A DNA stretch of 64,000 nt from an uncultured Cycloclasticus sp. (GTDB lineage: Bacteria; Pseudomonadota; Gammaproteobacteria; Methylococcales; Cycloclasticaceae). Below, one piece after another: positions 47,855 to 57,059 of the stretch. Made by a program: the position numbers and the translations under genes. The notes beneath the pieces were generated by a model. The model was not told where the DNA came from. It saw only the letters and a program-made list of their open reading frames with translations, and ran no database searches. How positions within the stretch are numbered: the first letter of the stretch is position 1; each line of letters begins with the position of its first letter. The stretch is taken from the NCBI GenBank assembly GCA_913060865.1, contig CAJXTU010000012.1, forward strand, positions 1-64,000, given 5' to 3'.

Positions 47855-48307
47855 AAGCTTTTTTCTATAAACCTTTAAGGCCACGCGCAAGTTTCTTTTT
47901 TCCTCGGCAGTCATACAGTCATTCGCCAGTATTAAATTGATATTTTTTGATTTGGATTGGAAGTGAAGAAAGTAAAGCGGGCCTAAAATAACACTGGTTT
48001 CTTTTAAACGGTACAGGTCTGAAGAGCCGTCACTATTAAACAAAGACCAACAACCATCAGACTTACAGTGTAGTTTCGCAACATTGCGATAACTTAATAC
48101 GCCACCTTGGTAGGTATAAAGAAACATGCCCGCTGTACCAACACTAAGTAAAGTTTGCAGAGTAACGTTTAGACCGTTTAACCAGCAAGCTATTAGCGTT
48201 AAAAAGAACGCGCCATAAATAATGAAATTAAGCGTTATAGATGCCCCTAACGTTATATCAAACGGTGGTATGGATTTTTTCAACGATATTAGCCACGTCT
48301 GGATCAT
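47837..48307 (-). CDS. ygfX: YgfX (CptA)-family inner-membrane protein
   Basis: A 156-residue protein with two N-terminal membrane helices (LNFIIYGAFFLTLIACWL, VTLQTLLSVGTAGMFLYTY) and a basic C-terminal tail (RVALKVYRKKLLF). This matches YgfX, the partner of SdhE/YgfY. It overlaps sdhE by 50 bp. Work in E. coli described YgfX as a toxin affecting MreB/FtsZ, but linkage to SDH assembly is also proposed. Sequence divergence is high, so the call rests largely on position. Confidence 0.72.
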   Translation of the reverse strand: MIQTWLISLKKSIPPFDITLGASITLNFIIYGAFFLTLIACWLNGLNVTLQTLLSVGTAGMFLYTYQGGVLSYRNVAKLHCKSDGCWSLFNSDGSSDLYRLKETSVILGPLYFLHFQSKSKNINLILANDCMTAEEKRNLRVALKVYRKKLLFARV

Positions 48308-48494
48308 CCGGCGTTATGTTGTACAGCATAAAACCGAGAATATCAGGATCTTCTATTTCTAGCAGTTTATTGAATGCTTCTTTTTCTCTTTCCGACAAGC
48401 CATCGTAGGATAACTCAACAAAACGAGTAAATAAAACATCAAGCTCTTTGACGCCACGTCGGCAACGCCAAAGGAGCTTTGATTTTTCAGACAT
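48258..48494 (-). CDS. sdhE: FAD assembly factor SdhE (YgfY)
   Basis: A 78-residue SdhE/SDHAF2-family protein. The conserved RGxxE motif is RRGVKELD (residues 12-19), which contacts SdhA and promotes covalent FAD attachment. The carboxy end DDPDVANIVEKI is typical. It is located directly after sdhB (one-base TAATG overlap), the expected site for its function. Confidence 0.93.
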   Translation of the reverse strand: MSEKSKLLWRCRRGVKELDVLFTRFVELSYDGLSEREKEAFNKLLEIEDPDILGFMLYNITPDDPDVANIVEKIHTTV

Positions 48495-49279
48495 TAAGCA
48501 ATCTTACGCTCAACTAAAAGTTTTTTGATTTCAGCAATTGCTTTTGCAGGGTTCAAGCCTTTCGGGCAGGTTTCCGTACAGTTCATGATGGTATGGCAAC
48601 GGTATAATTTAAACGGGTCTTCTAACTCGTCTAAACGCTCACCGGCATTTTCATCACGTGAATCGGCTAACCAGCGATACGCTTGCAATAAAATCGCGGG
48701 GCCAAGATAACGATCACCATTCCACCAGTAACTTGGGCAAGATGTTGAACAACATGCACAAAGAATACATTCATATAAACCGTCAAGTTGAGCGCGGTCT
48801 TCTTTTGATTGAAGACGTTCTTTATCGGGTGGCGGTGGTGTTGTTGATTGAATCCAAGGTTTGATTGATGCGTACTGAGCATAAAAGTGTGTTAAATCAG
48901 GCACAATATCTTTTACGACAGGCATATGCGGTAAAGGGTAAATCTTGATAGGCCCATCAATGTCACTGATATCTTTGGTACACGCTAAGGTGTTTTTACC
49001 ATTAATATTCATTGAGCAAGAACCACAAATGCCTTCTCGGCATGAACGACGAAACGTTAGCGTAGAGTCAATCTCGTCTTTAATTTTGATAATCGCATCC
49101 AATACCATCGGGCCGCAAGTATCTAAATCTAGATTATAAGTATCAACGCGAGGGTTTTCACCACTATCTGGATCCCAGCGATAGATTTCTACCACTTGAA
49201 TATTCGTTGCTCCTGCAGGCGCAGGATAGGTTTTGCCCTGTTGTACGACAGAGTTTTTTGGAAGTGTAAATTCAGCCAT
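48494..49279 (-). CDS. sdhB: Succinate dehydrogenase iron-sulfur subunit
   Basis: SdhB carries electrons from FAD to ubiquinone through three iron-sulfur clusters. The protein has 261 residues. Cluster ligands: [21 protein letters not shown] in two pieces (CREGICGSC and NTLAC, 2Fe-2S), [12 protein letters not shown] (4Fe-4S) and [15 protein letters not shown] (3Fe-4S). It sits after sdhA in the usual CDAB order. Confidence 0.97.
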   Translation of the reverse strand: MAEFTLPKNSVVQQGKTYPAPAGATNIQVVEIYRWDPDSGENPRVDTYNLDLDTCGPMVLDAIIKIKDEIDSTLTFRRSCREGICGSCSMNINGKNTLACTKDISDIDGPIKIYPLPHMPVVKDIVPDLTHFYAQYASIKPWIQSTTPPPPDKERLQSKEDRAQLDGLYECILCACCSTSCPSYWWNGDRYLGPAILLQAYRWLADSRDENAGERLDELEDPFKLYRCHTIMNCTETCPKGLNPAKAIAEIKKLLVERKIA

Positions 49280-49299
49280 TTATATATCCTCTTTAAGCC

Positions 49300-51093
49300 T
49301 TAGTAGACGCGCTTTTTAGGCGGAACAACATCAACATCATCTGACAATGTGTACATATGCACAGGTCGATAGTTGATACTGACTTTATTCTTGTCGTCAA
49401 ACCACATAATTGAATGCTTATGCCAGTTTTCATCATCACGATCAGGGAAATCTTCACGTGCATGACCACCTCGGCTTTCTTCTCTATTTAGAGCGCCTTC
49501 AATCGTGACTGCAGCTTGCGATAATAAATTATCAAGCTCCAGTGTTTCAATTAAATCAGTGTTCCAAATCAAGGACCGGTCAGACACTGAGACATCTTTA
49601 AATGATTCTTGGACTTCCCTCAGTTTTTCAACACCATCTTTCATAGACTCACCGGTTCTAAACACAGCAGCGTGTTTTTGCATGGTTTTTTGCATATCTA
49701 AACGAACTTCAGATGTTCTCTTTGAGCCATTTGCGTTTCTAAATTTATCTAAACGCGTTAATGCTTGTTCGCAAGCGTTTTCGGCTAAGTCAGGATGATC
49801 AGTATCAGGTTCAACCACTTCTGCAGCTCTAATTGATGCTGAGCGGCCAAATACAACTAGATCTAATAGGGAGTTTGAACCTAGTCTATTTGCGCCATGT
49901 ACAGACACACAAGCTGCTTCGCCAATCGCCATTAATCCTTTTACTACTTTATCGGGGTTATCTCCATCAAGCGTGACCACTTCACCCTTATAATTAGTGG
50001 GTATACCACCCATATTATAATGAACCGTTGGTAAAACAGGGATGGGCTCTTTGCTAACGTCAACGCCTGCAAATATTTTTGCACTTTCAGCAATACCCGG
50101 TAAACGTTCTTCAATAACTTCGGGGCCTAAGTGCTCCAAATGAAGGTGAATATGATCACCTTCTGGACCGACACCACGGCCTTCATTAATTTCAATGGTC
50201 ATCGAGCGACTCACAACATCTCGAGAAGCTAAGTCTTTAGCATTCGGTGCATACCGTTCCATAAAGCGCTCGCCTTTAGAGTTGGTTAAGTACCCACCCT
50301 CTCCTCGAACACCTTCAGTAATCAAACAGCCAGACCCATAAATACCAGTTGGGTGGAATTGAACAAACTCCATATCTTGTAATGGCAAACCTGCACGAAG
50401 GACCATCGCATTACCGTCACCTGTACAGGTATGCGCTGAAGTACAAGAGAAAAATGAACGGCCATATCCACCTGTTGCCATTACTGCCATATGTGAACGG
50501 AATAAATGTAACGTGCCGTCATCCATTTTTAACGCTAGTACTCCACGGCAAACGCCATCATCATCCATGATCAAGTCAAGCGCAAAATATTCAATAAAGA
50601 ATTCAGCGTCATGTTTAAGCGATTGTTGGTAGAGTGTATGAAGAATCGCATGACCCGTTCTATCGGCCGCTGCACATGTACGTTGTGCTGTTCCTTCGCC
50701 GTAGTTAGTTGTCATACCACCAAAAGGACGCTGATAAATTTTACCTTCTTCTGTACGAGAAAAAGGCACGCCATAGTGCTCTAATTCGACAATCGCAGGA
50801 ATCGCCTCACGACACATATATTCAATCGCATCTTGATCGCCTAACCAATCTGACCCTTTAACAGTGTCATACATATGCCAGCGCCAATCATCTTTACCCA
50901 TATTTCCCAAGGCCGCACTAATGCCACCTTGAGCAGCAACGGTATGACTACGTGTTGGAAAAACTTTAGTAATACAGGCCGTCTTTAGGCCCTTTTGAGC
51001 CATACCAAACGTTGCACGCAAACCAGCGCCACCTGCACCAACCACTACAACGTCGTATTTATGTTCGGTTATTTTATAATCTTCGATATTCAT
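49300..51093 (-). CDS. sdhA: Succinate dehydrogenase flavoprotein subunit
   Basis: SdhA oxidises succinate to fumarate, with FAD covalently bound to His. The protein has 597 residues. FAD motif [18 protein letters not shown], the FAD-linked His in [16 protein letters not shown], the substrate segments [20 protein letters not shown] in part and [15 protein letters not shown] are intact. It lies between sdhD and sdhB. Confidence 0.98.
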   Translation of the reverse strand: MNIEDYKITEHKYDVVVVGAGGAGLRATFGMAQKGLKTACITKVFPTRSHTVAAQGGISAALGNMGKDDWRWHMYDTVKGSDWLGDQDAIEYMCREAIPAIVELEHYGVPFSRTEEGKIYQRPFGGMTTNYGEGTAQRTCAAADRTGHAILHTLYQQSLKHDAEFFIEYFALDLIMDDDGVCRGVLALKMDDGTLHLFRSHMAVMATGGYGRSFFSCTSAHTCTGDGNAMVLRAGLPLQDMEFVQFHPTGIYGSGCLITEGVRGEGGYLTNSKGERFMERYAPNAKDLASRDVVSRSMTIEINEGRGVGPEGDHIHLHLEHLGPEVIEERLPGIAESAKIFAGVDVSKEPIPVLPTVHYNMGGIPTNYKGEVVTLDGDNPDKVVKGLMAIGEAACVSVHGANRLGSNSLLDLVVFGRSASIRAAEVVEPDTDHPDLAENACEQALTRLDKFRNANGSKRTSEVRLDMQKTMQKHAAVFRTGESMKDGVEKLREVQESFKDVSVSDRSLIWNTDLIETLELDNLLSQAAVTIEGALNREESRGGHAREDFPDRDDENWHKHSIMWFDDKNKVSINYRPVHMYTLSDDVDVVPPKKRVY

Positions 51094-51099
51094 ACAGCT

Positions 51100-51480
51100 C
51101 TAGCCTCCAACGGCAATGCGTACCACAGCAATAATGCTTGCCGCAGCCAATAAAAATAATAATAGATTGGTGCCCATAATGGCAGCAATTCGCACAGCTT
51201 TACCACCAATGTAATCTTCATAAATAACTTGCATACCCAAAGCAGCATGATAAAACGCAGCAACGATTAAGCTGACAATTAGTGCAGCAGACCATGGCGA
51301 TCCAATACATTCTAATACGGTTTTATAATCAGACATGCTGAGCACAGCTACTTTGAATGCAAACCAAATCGTTAATGGAATAAGTGCAACCGCAGTGACA
51401 CGTTGGGCCCACCAATGATGCAAGCCTTCCTTTGCAGACCCTAACCCTTTAGCCTGTCCAAGTGGTGATCTTAAACTCAT
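51100..51480 (-). CDS. sdhD: Succinate dehydrogenase membrane anchor subunit SdhD
   Basis: A 126-residue protein from ATG 51480 (MSLRSPLGQAKGLG), which follows GGGAG and lies 1 bp from the sdhC stop; an in-frame start 33 bp upstream is rejected. It has three membrane helices (TAVALIPLTIWFAFKVAVL, SAALIVSLIVAAFYHAAL, MGTNLLLFLLAAASIIAVV). The heme or quinone His lies in FYHAALGMQVIYEDY. Confidence 0.93.
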   Translation of the reverse strand: MSLRSPLGQAKGLGSAKEGLHHWWAQRVTAVALIPLTIWFAFKVAVLSMSDYKTVLECIGSPWSAALIVSLIVAAFYHAALGMQVIYEDYIGGKAVRIAAIMGTNLLLFLLAAASIIAVVRIAVGG

Positions 51481-51481
51481 T

Positions 51482-51877
51482 TTATGCTCCCGCCGTGAAT
51501 AAAAATGCAACAACCCAAACTAAAAGGGTTAGAAAAACTGATGTGGCTAAAACGATATATGATGTTTTCTCAACTTCATCTTTTTCAAAACAATAACCAG
51601 CATCCCATACTAGATGTCTAATACCGTTTGCAAGGTGAAAAAATAAAGCAAATGACCAACCAAGCAAAATCAATCGCCCAAAAAAGCTACCCATAAATTG
51701 CTGTGCCGAATTAAATGATTCCTCGCCACCAGCTAATGCCATTAACCACCAAACTAAAACGATAGTTCCAAGCGTTAAAAATGCACCTGTCCCTCGATGA
51801 ACGATTGACAGTAATGCTGATAGAGGCAACTTATAAACATCTAGATGCGGTGAAAGTGGTCTGTTATTACTACTCAT
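51482..51877 (-). CDS. sdhC: Succinate dehydrogenase cytochrome b556 subunit SdhC
   Basis: A 131-residue membrane subunit. The signature RPLSPHLDVYKLP and SIVHRGTGAFL near residues 25-35, and the heme-ligand segment FFHLANGIRHLVWDAG, are typical of SdhC. It has three membrane helices. With SdhD it binds ubiquinone and heme b. Confidence 0.95.
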   Translation of the reverse strand: MSSNNRPLSPHLDVYKLPLSALLSIVHRGTGAFLTLGTIVLVWWLMALAGGEESFNSAQQFMGSFFGRLILLGWSFALFFHLANGIRHLVWDAGYCFEKDEVEKTSYIVLATSVFLTLLVWVVAFLFTAGA

Positions 51878-51918
51878 ATAGAATCCCTTGGTGACTAAAT
51901 ATTATTTAAAAAACTAAA

Positions 51919-52092
51919 TTAAAAATCGATGCATCGGCCATTTTTCTCCCAGTCTCCGTAGCGAGTTGGTTCGGGTCCAGACCGTCCATTTATTTCTTTT
52001 GTTAACTCAGGTTTAGTTTTACTCGTATCTTTCTCAGCCTCTTTCTTAGGAATCTTAGACACGTTCACTTGATTTGCAGCTTCTTTATTCAT
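51919..52092 (-). CDS. SDHAF4-type succinate dehydrogenase assembly factor (DUF1674)
   Basis: A 57-residue protein from ATG 52092. The C-terminal GPEPTRYGDWEKNGRCIDF is the hallmark of DUF1674/SDHAF4, which in eukaryotes and alphaproteobacteria chaperones the free flavinated SdhA. The N-terminus is lysine-rich. It is 41 bp upstream of sdhC on the same strand, so it is likely the first gene of the sdh operon; physical linkage strongly supports the functional call. Confidence 0.88.
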   Translation of the reverse strand: MNKEAANQVNVSKIPKKEAEKDTSKTKPELTKEINGRSGPEPTRYGDWEKNGRCIDF

Positions 52093-52234
52093 GAAATTCA
52101 ACCCGAAATAGAAGCTCGTTAGGTTAAAACATCAATCATTTATATTCAAGGTTATACTGGTACTTTTTTGTGCCGCAACATAAATTGTTTAGCGATACAA
52201 TACTATGTCCTAAACAACTCTAACTTTGAACAAC

Positions 52235-53107
52235 ATGAGCGCTACCACTGCATACAACCTCCAAAGCAAAAAGAGCATCATCTCCTTTACAGGGAAAGAT
52301 GCTGCAAACTTCCTACAAGGGCAAACAACCTGTGATGTATTAAGCTTAGACGATACTAACAGTGGTTTTGGAGCTTTGTGCAACCCTAAAGGTCGAGTTA
52401 TCAGTCTTTTTCATCTCGTGAAACGCGGTGAAATATTTTATATGACCCTTTCATCTGATTTATCCGCTTCTGTTATTAAACGCTTGAAAATGTTCGTTTT
52501 TCGGTCAAAGGTCATCATTGACGACGTAACAAGTCAGTTTATTATTCTTGGCGTTAACGAAGCATTACCTTTCGTATTAGAAAATACACTAAGGCCTTTA
52601 GCTAACATTCAATATACAGAACAAGATAATCTCGCTTTATTGCTTATTCCAACAAGCTGCACGGAGGAATTAAGTCATATCTTTGACATAGCCTTGAATG
52701 ATAACGAGTGGGATAAATGGCTAATATCTGCTTGCATTCCAGAAATAACACAAGAAACGAGTGAACAATTCATCCCGCAAATGCTTAACCTTGATGCATT
52801 AAAAGGCATTAGTTTTCAAAAAGGCTGTTATACCGGGCAAGAAGTTGTTGCTCGAATGCACTATAAAGGTAGTGTAAAGCGACGATTAGTCAGCTACCAG
52901 TCAGCGTCACCCTTTGTTATTGGGGAGCAACTATTTACCGGCACTGATACAAATAGCATCGGTACTGTTTTAAATTCCATACCTTCTGGTAATCAAACCC
53001 ATACAGGGCTTACTGTACTAAAAGTGCCGCTTATCAATGATCAGGAAATTTTGCTTAAAAATAACATCGCAATAAGCATACTCCTCCCAAAATACAAACT
53101 AGACTAG
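52235..53107 (+). CDS. ygfZ: YgfZ/GcvT-domain folate-binding protein
   Basis: A 290-residue protein from ATG 52235; the in-frame TTG 9 bp upstream is less likely. The motif GISFQKGCYTGQEVVARMHY contains KGCYTGQE, which defines YgfZ, with the catalytic Cys. YgfZ supports synthesis or repair of certain iron-sulfur enzymes together with folate. It is divergent from the sdh operon, whose SdhB and aconitase are potential clients. Confidence 0.93.
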   Translation: MSATTAYNLQSKKSIISFTGKDAANFLQGQTTCDVLSLDDTNSGFGALCNPKGRVISLFHLVKRGEIFYMTLSSDLSASVIKRLKMFVFRSKVIIDDVTSQFIILGVNEALPFVLENTLRPLANIQYTEQDNLALLLIPTSCTEELSHIFDIALNDNEWDKWLISACIPEITQETSEQFIPQMLNLDALKGISFQKGCYTGQEVVARMHYKGSVKRRLVSYQSASPFVIGEQLFTGTDTNSIGTVLNSIPSGNQTHTGLTVLKVPLINDQEILLKNNIAISILLPKYKLD

Positions 53108-53311
53108 ACAGCTATCAATCGTAGGTTTAGTTGTAGTGGTAAATCTTGTGAAACTACAGATAATGAAAATACAAGTCTTGTGGGATTAACGGATTTTCCA
53201 TTATTTTAAAGCGCAGCAAAAAATTAATGATATACAAATTGCGATGACTTAATGACTCATCGGTTGAAAAAAATATTATAAAAAGTTTACAAAATAGATG
53301 TTAAAAACTCG

Positions 53312-53893
53312 TTAACTTCCTGAATTTATTAAATTATTTAGATCAAATAATATATCCTCACTACTAGATGACTGGGTAGCCAACAAGCGCGCTTTAGCCT
53401 TTTTATCAAATATAAAAACTGCTCCACTATGAGAAACCTCATAATTTCCTTCATCATCAGTATCGCCATATCCAAACGTAACACGATAACGCTTGGTCAT
53501 TTCTTTTATGTCTGTTTCATCTCCTCGAAGGCCGATAAACGCATCACCAAAAATAGCCGTATAGTTCTTTAACTTTTCAACTGAGTCTCTTTCCGGGTCA
53601 ACTGAAATAAATAAAACCTTAACTTTTGACGCATTAGTATCGACTTTCTTCAATATGGCCGATAGTTGATGCATCGTTGTTGGGCAAATTTCAGGGCAAG
53701 AAGTGAAGCCAAAAAACACAGCAACTGTGTAACCTAGATAATTCTTTTCAGTCACTTTATTGCCATTTTCATCCGTTAGTTCAAACGTTAGATCTGGGAT
53801 AAGTCCTGTAATATTTGTTAAGCGTGTGGGTTCAGTTTTTGCGCAAGCAAACAAGGTTAACAATATACATAGCACCATAAACCGCTTAATCAT
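53312..53893 (-). CDS. SCO1/SenC-type copper chaperone lipoprotein
   Basis: A 193-residue thioredoxin-like protein. The N-terminal lipobox LLTLFAC places the lipid on Cys17. The copper ligands are CPEICP near residue 75 and the His in YEVSHSGAVFIFD. SCO proteins deliver copper to the Cu-A site of cytochrome c oxidase. It overlaps the preceding ctaG-like gene by 8 bp, giving a two-gene assembly unit. 204 bp separate it from ygfZ. Confidence 0.93.
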   Translation of the reverse strand: MIKRFMVLCILLTLFACAKTEPTRLTNITGLIPDLTFELTDENGNKVTEKNYLGYTVAVFFGFTSCPEICPTTMHQLSAILKKVDTNASKVKVLFISVDPERDSVEKLKNYTAIFGDAFIGLRGDETDIKEMTKRYRVTFGYGDTDDEGNYEVSHSGAVFIFDKKAKARLLATQSSSSEDILFDLNNLINSGS

Positions 53894-54716
53894 TTTTATA
53901 CCCTACTCTTTTTTGAAAATTTAACCGACGACGTAACACTAAAACCAATCCTAATACACTCATCATACTAGCCGGTATCCACGTAACAATTCCACCATAA
54001 ATCTGATCGACTAAGGGGCTGATAGGCCAAGCACGGCCGCACACATCATACACGTCATAAATAACTGAATCCGTTAACGTTAAATAAGCGCCTAATAATT
54101 GCTGTGGAATAACAACTACTAACATCATTATAATCCGAGTTTTAAAGCCCTTCGCTTCGCCATGCCAATCAGGCCCTAATACTAACCACCAAAATAAAAA
54201 ACCATCTAATAACATAGACCAATTCATCACATAATACAGTGTCTGGCTAAGCATTGCTGCAAAATGAATATCTGGTATTAACCATAGGTATATTAAGCCA
54301 ACGAATAAGAAAGGGGCAACGATAGGATGTTGAATTAAGCGATATAAACGCTCGCTCGGCCACTTAATAACAAGAGGCAATATTGTCCACTTTGGCCACC
54401 AAGTTGGAAGCCCTTTTGCACAGATTTCGATACCTCCCAGCACCATCAATAACGGCGCTAGGTGATGAAGAACCAAGTGCTGAAATCGGTGCACCCAGAA
54501 CATATATTGCGCAAGGTAATCAAGGTAGGTATGCGAAACAGCGTAAATTGAAATGAGACCTATATAAAAACTTAACGCTTGCCAATAAGTTTTAGCATTT
54601 CTTTGAGATTTTTTTATATCGGCAAGGCCTTTGGTATAAAACCAGCCCAGTAACAAAAAGGACAATACAAAAATAACTGAAAAATCCCACGGTTTTAAAT
54701 AGTCCAATAAATTCAT
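53886..54716 (-). CDS. Caa3-type oxidase assembly protein CtaG family
   Basis: A 276-residue multi-pass membrane protein (seven or so hydrophobic helices) from ATG 54716; an upstream TTG would add 21 hydrophobic residues. Motifs HRFQHLVLHHLAPLLM and LGPDWHGEAKGFKTR match the Caa3_CtaG family (copper-binding assembly factor), not the beta-barrel CtaG/Cox11. Position with SCO1 supports a role in Cu-B or Cu-A assembly of a terminal oxidase outside the window. Confidence 0.88.
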   Translation of the reverse strand: MNLLDYLKPWDFSVIFVLSFLLLGWFYTKGLADIKKSQRNAKTYWQALSFYIGLISIYAVSHTYLDYLAQYMFWVHRFQHLVLHHLAPLLMVLGGIEICAKGLPTWWPKWTILPLVIKWPSERLYRLIQHPIVAPFLFVGLIYLWLIPDIHFAAMLSQTLYYVMNWSMLLDGFLFWWLVLGPDWHGEAKGFKTRIIMMLVVVIPQQLLGAYLTLTDSVIYDVYDVCGRAWPISPLVDQIYGGIVTWIPASMMSVLGLVLVLRRRLNFQKRVGYKND

Positions 54717-54791
54717 TAATAACAAGGCTAAAAATGAAAAATTATAACAAACCTGAACGCCTGGGTAGCCTTTTAGCAAAAACTAAAAAAA

Positions 54792-54805
54792 TTGATATAG
54801 ATCAA
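54792..54805. promoter_or_regulatory. FNR/Anr-type binding site
   Basis: TTGAT-ATAG-ATCAA is a perfect match to the FNR/Anr consensus TTGAT-N4-ATCAA. It lies between the ctaG/SCO1 genes (minus) and the Yip1 gene (plus). The centre is 76 bp from the ctaG start and 125 bp from the Yip1 start, so it could serve either. Oxygen-dependent regulation of oxidase assembly would make sense. Confidence 0.68.
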
Positions 54806-54923
54806 GTTCAAAATAGAGACGCTAAATTGAAAAAGTGTTATGTTCTAGTTAAACAAACACCAGTTAGAACTTACCTATTACTTCAGTAATAATCAATAGT
54901 TTATAAAAAAATAAGGAAATAAT

Positions 54924-55520
54924 ATGATAATCAACCACTTAACAGGAAATTTTATAAAATCAGATAAAGAATGGATAAAGATTCGTGATAGAAAAATTAG
55001 TGTCGCAGAATGCTTTTATAAATACATATTTACCTTAGCCATAATTCCTGCAGCATCAGCTTTCATCGGTACCGTTTATATAGGCTGGGACATTGGCGAT
55101 AGGAATTTCAAATTCACCCTTGAAAGCACCCTTCCACTCGTTATCGGTTTCTATATAGCTTGTATTGTTGGTACTGCAATTATAGGTAAAGCAATTCATT
55201 GGATGGCAGCAACGTATGGTACAAGCAGAGACCTATCTACTTGTATGTTACTGGCTATTACTACCCTATCACCTTTATTTATTAGCGGCATTTTTGCAAG
55301 CATCCCCATACCATGGGTTATTTTCTTAACAGGACTTATTGCTATTGGGTACGGTGTTTATCTTTTATACACCGGTATACCTATCGTTATGGGTATCAAT
55401 CAAGAGAAAGGCTTTCTATTCGCTAGTGCTGTACTCACCATTGGTTTAGTGACTATTGTTGGCGTTTTAGTAACCACCGTCATTTTTTGGGCAATGGGCT
55501 TAGCGCCTATTCATGTTTAA
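54924..55520 (+). CDS. Yip1-family membrane protein
   Basis: A 198-residue protein with about five membrane helices (FTLAIIPAASAFIGTVYIGW, LPLVIGFYIACIVGTAIIG, LAITTLSPLFISGIFASI, WVIFLTGLIAIGYGVYLLYT, ASAVLTIGLVTIVGVLVTTV). The helical pattern and the motif GKAIHWMAATYGT resemble the Yip1 (DUF1282) family. No function is known in bacteria. AAGGA precedes the ATG by 8 nt. A perfect FNR-type box lies 119 bp upstream. Confidence 0.82.
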   Translation: MIINHLTGNFIKSDKEWIKIRDRKISVAECFYKYIFTLAIIPAASAFIGTVYIGWDIGDRNFKFTLESTLPLVIGFYIACIVGTAIIGKAIHWMAATYGTSRDLSTCMLLAITTLSPLFISGIFASIPIPWVIFLTGLIAIGYGVYLLYTGIPIVMGINQEKGFLFASAVLTIGLVTIVGVLVTTVIFWAMGLAPIHV

Positions 55521-55523
55521 AGC

Positions 55524-55561
55524 TTAAAAATGAAGACTAGAAAACACTTAGTTTTCTGGTC
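55524..55561 (-). terminator. Intrinsic terminator overlapping the lysS stop codon
   Basis: An 11-bp stem, GACCAGAAAAC (55561-55551) with GTTTTCTAGTC (55545-55535) on the minus strand and one G-T pair, is followed by TTCATTTTTAA. The lysS stop codon TAA (55550-55548) lies in the loop, so the hairpin uses the last coding bases. It closes the suf/prfB/lysS direction. Confidence 0.65.
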
Positions 55562-57056
55562 TCATATGAGGAAATAAAATAACGTCTCTGATAGAGGCGG
55601 AGTCTGTTAAAAACATCACTAAGCGGTCAATTCCAATCCCTTCACCAGCCGTTGGCGGCATACCAATTTCAAGCGCTCTAATATAATCTGCATCGTAATG
55701 CATTGCTTCATCATCACCTGCTTCTTTATCTTCGGCCTGCTGTTTAAAACGTTCTGCTTGGTCTTCTGAATCATTAAGCTCAGAAAAACCGTTAGCCACT
55801 TCTCTACCACCGACGAAAAATTCAAATCGGTCGGTTACAAAGGGATTCTCATCATTTCTTCGTGCTAAAGGCGAAACCTCAGTTGGGTACGCGGTAATAA
55901 ATGTTGGTTCATGTAATTTTTCTTCAACCGTTTTCTCAAATATCTCAATTTGAATTTTGCCTAGGCCGTAACTATCCTCTACCGGGATATTTAACCGTTC
56001 GGTAATTTTTAGTGCAGCTTCTTTAGTCGCTAGGTTTTCTTCGCTGATATCGCTGTTGTAATGCAGAATTGATTCAATCACAGTCATCCGTCTAAACGGT
56101 TTACCTAGGTCGTAATCTTCACCTTGATAATGTACAACGTTAGTACCCAGCACCTCAGACGCCAGTTTTCGTAACATGTCTTCAGTTAAATTCATCACGT
56201 CATTGTAATCAGCATACGCTTGGTAAAACTCCAGCATTGTGAATTCTGGGTTATGACGCGTTGAAAGACCTTCGTTTCTGAAGCTGCGGTTTATCTCAAA
56301 CACACGTTCAAAGCCACCAACAATTAAACGTTTTAAATATAATTCTGGCGCGATACGTAGGAACAGCTCCATATCTAATGCATTATGGTGAGTTGCAAAT
56401 GGTTTAGCTGTTGCGCCTCCAGGAATGACATGCATCATCGGAGTTTCAACCTCCATATAATCATTATCGACAAGATATTGACGAATAAAACTAACCACTT
56501 TACTACGAATTTTAAAAACATCACGTGATTGCCCATTCATGATTAAATCAACATATCGATGACGATATCGTTGTTCTTGATCAGTTAGACCATGGAATTT
56601 TTCGGGTAGCGGCTGTAACGATTTCGTCAGTAGTTGAATGGATGAAACTCGCACTGATAACTCATCCGTTTTTGTTTTAAATAAAACGCCTTCTACAGCA
56701 ATAATATCGCCAATATCCCAGCCTTTAAATGTTTGGTAATGCCCCTCAGGTAACGTATCACGCTGGACGAAAAGCTGCATACGTCCCGACATATCTTGTA
56801 CGTGTGCAAAACTCGCTTTGCCCATAACTCGTTTGGCCATTAAACGCCCTGCTAATGACACCTGCACTTGTTGTTCATCTAGTGCTTCTTTATCAAACTG
56901 ACTATATTCAGCGTGCAGTGATTCAGCATAGTGTTCACGCCTAAAGTCATTTGGATAGGCGTTGCCCAGTTTTTTTATTTCAGCCAGTTTTTCACGACGT
57001 ACAGCAATTAACTTATTCTCATCTTGTGTTGATTGATTCTGTTTTTGATCACTCAT
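55548..57056 (-). CDS. lysS: Lysyl-tRNA synthetase, class II
   Basis: A class II synthetase charging tRNA-Lys. The protein has 502 residues. It has an N-terminal OB fold ([20 protein letters not shown] in part), motif 2 [20 protein letters not shown] in part, and motif 3 [15 protein letters not shown]. It is 3 bp downstream of prfB, the conserved prfB-lysS pair. Confidence 0.97.
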   Translation of the reverse strand: MSDQKQNQSTQDENKLIAVRREKLAEIKKLGNAYPNDFRREHYAESLHAEYSQFDKEALDEQQVQVSLAGRLMAKRVMGKASFAHVQDMSGRMQLFVQRDTLPEGHYQTFKGWDIGDIIAVEGVLFKTKTDELSVRVSSIQLLTKSLQPLPEKFHGLTDQEQRYRHRYVDLIMNGQSRDVFKIRSKVVSFIRQYLVDNDYMEVETPMMHVIPGGATAKPFATHHNALDMELFLRIAPELYLKRLIVGGFERVFEINRSFRNEGLSTRHNPEFTMLEFYQAYADYNDVMNLTEDMLRKLASEVLGTNVVHYQGEDYDLGKPFRRMTVIESILHYNSDISEENLATKEAALKITERLNIPVEDSYGLGKIQIEIFEKTVEEKLHEPTFITAYPTEVSPLARRNDENPFVTDRFEFFVGGREVANGFSELNDSEDQAERFKQQAEDKEAGDDEAMHYDADYIRALEIGMPPTAGEGIGIDRLVMFLTDSASIRDVILFPHMRPEN

Positions 57057-57059
57057 AAC

